A stretch of 64,000 bases of DNA. Source: Acinetobacter sp. ANC 3832 (GTDB lineage: Bacteria > Pseudomonadota > Gammaproteobacteria > Pseudomonadales > Moraxellaceae). A program made the position numbers and the translations under genes. The stretch lies in the NCBI RefSeq assembly GCF_002135415.1, contig NZ_NEGJ01000010.1, positions 1 to 64,000 of the forward strand, written 5' to 3'. Below are positions 63,489-64,000 of this stretch, in pieces. Position 1 is the stretch's first letter. Each line of letters starts with the position of its first letter. Under the pieces are notes generated by a model that had not been told where the DNA came from, did not search any database, and was given only the letters and a program-made list of their open reading frames with translations.

Positions 63489-64000
63489 TTATTTGGCATT
63501 TGGGTGAACCATTTTTTCAGGTTGTACCACTTCATCAAATTGTTCTGCTGTCACCAACGTTAATTCAACAGCAACCTCTTTTAAAGTCTTGCCTTCTTTA
63601 TAAGCAGTTTTTGCAACTTTAGCGGCATTTTCATAGCCAATTACAGGATTAAGCGCAGTCACTAACATTAAAGAGTTATGTAAGAAGTAATCAATTTTTT
63701 CACGGTTGGGTTCTATCCCTACAGCGCAATGCTCATTAAAGCTATTACAAGCATCACCAAGTAATTGAATAGATTGAATCAAATTATATGCAATAACTGG
63801 CATAAAAACATTCAACTCAAAATTACCCGATGCGCCTGCAATATTAATGGTCGTATCATTCCCCATCACTTGTGCAACCACCATGGTCATTGCTTCACAT
63901 TGGGTCGGATTGACTTTACCCGGCATAATACTTGAACCAGGTTCATTTTCTGGAATATGCAATTCACCCAAACCACAACGTGGACCACTAGCTAACCATC
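63489..64000 (-). CDS. fumC: Class II fumarate hydratase, C-terminal part (continues past the right edge)
   Basis: The last 169 codons of a FumC-type fumarase. The superfamily signature [13 protein letters not shown] is present and the visible part begins [21 protein letters not shown]. The C-terminal segment ([26 protein letters not shown]) is typical of fumarase C rather than aspartase. It interconverts fumarate and malate in the TCA cycle without an iron-sulfur cluster. The catalytic-loop residues seen are intact; the N-terminal half is outside the window. Confidence 0.92.
   Translation of the reverse strand, partial: WLASGPRCGLGELHIPENEPGSSIMPGKVNPTQCEAMTMVVAQVMGNDTTINIAGASGNFELNVFMPVIAYNLIQSIQLLGDACNSFNEHCAVGIEPNREKIDYFLHNSLMLVTALNPVIGYENAAKVAKTAYKEGKTLKEVAVELTLVTAEQFDEVVQPEKMVHPNAK

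Overview
The window is AT-rich chromosomal DNA from a gammaproteobacterium of the Moraxellaceae, most likely Acinetobacter. This rests on recognised gene families and base composition, not on a database search: IS5-type transposase at the left edge, several TonB receptors with Fur-box-like sites, pilU, stand-alone gcvH, an OruR-type AraC regulator and fumC at the right edge.

Left part (1-15,800): an IS5-family end is followed by a BigR-like persulfide-sensing ArsR regulator with a SulP transporter, then sstT, a DUF1275 membrane protein and a DUF2058 protein. An iron-uptake block follows: a TonB receptor, a leftward operon (DUF2271-ApbE fusion, PepSY membrane protein, membrane-anchored CysJ-like flavoreductase) divergent from a DUF4198 protein across a strong Fur box, a ThuA-like periplasmic protein, and a second siderophore-type TonB receptor with its own Fur-like site. 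Together they look like ferric uptake coupled to flavin-based reduction at the inner membrane.

Middle (15,800-42,500): mostly housekeeping and regulatory genes. They include an MscS channel, ABC exporter, MaoC hydratase, AraC regulator, gcvH, pilU, a DAHP synthase behind a transcription attenuator with an aromatic-rich leader peptide (and a second aromatic-rich small ORF after the terminator), a PAS-PAS-GGDEF-EAL protein, an esterase, a probable heme-uptake unit (DUF6607 / TonB receptor / HmuY-like lipoprotein), tyrB, frmA, two tandem phospholipase D-type proteins, a methyltransferase ending at a 78-bp MITE, a MocR regulator divergent from an EamA exporter, and a DNA glycosylase-like protein.

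Right part (42,500-64,000): a very AT-rich stand-alone NRPS-like gene (adenylation, carrier, thioester reductase), then a leftward operon of acyl-CoA dehydrogenase, aminoglycoside-phosphotransferase-like kinase, histidine phosphatase and SDR that resembles 4-hydroxyacyl-CoA catabolism (LvaA/ACAD10-11 logic), facing a LysR regulator. From 55,350 to 61,830 lies a decayed defence island: a 5'-truncated AraC regulator, an acyl-CoA dehydrogenase fragment, the N-terminal stub of hsdR, an intact NERD-nuclease/SF1-helicase with a small membrane partner, intact hsdS, a 5'-truncated hsdM and an IS21 istB remnant. Core-type genes (nitroreductase, hypothetical, fumC) resume afterwards. No rRNA, tRNA or CRISPR array was recognised.
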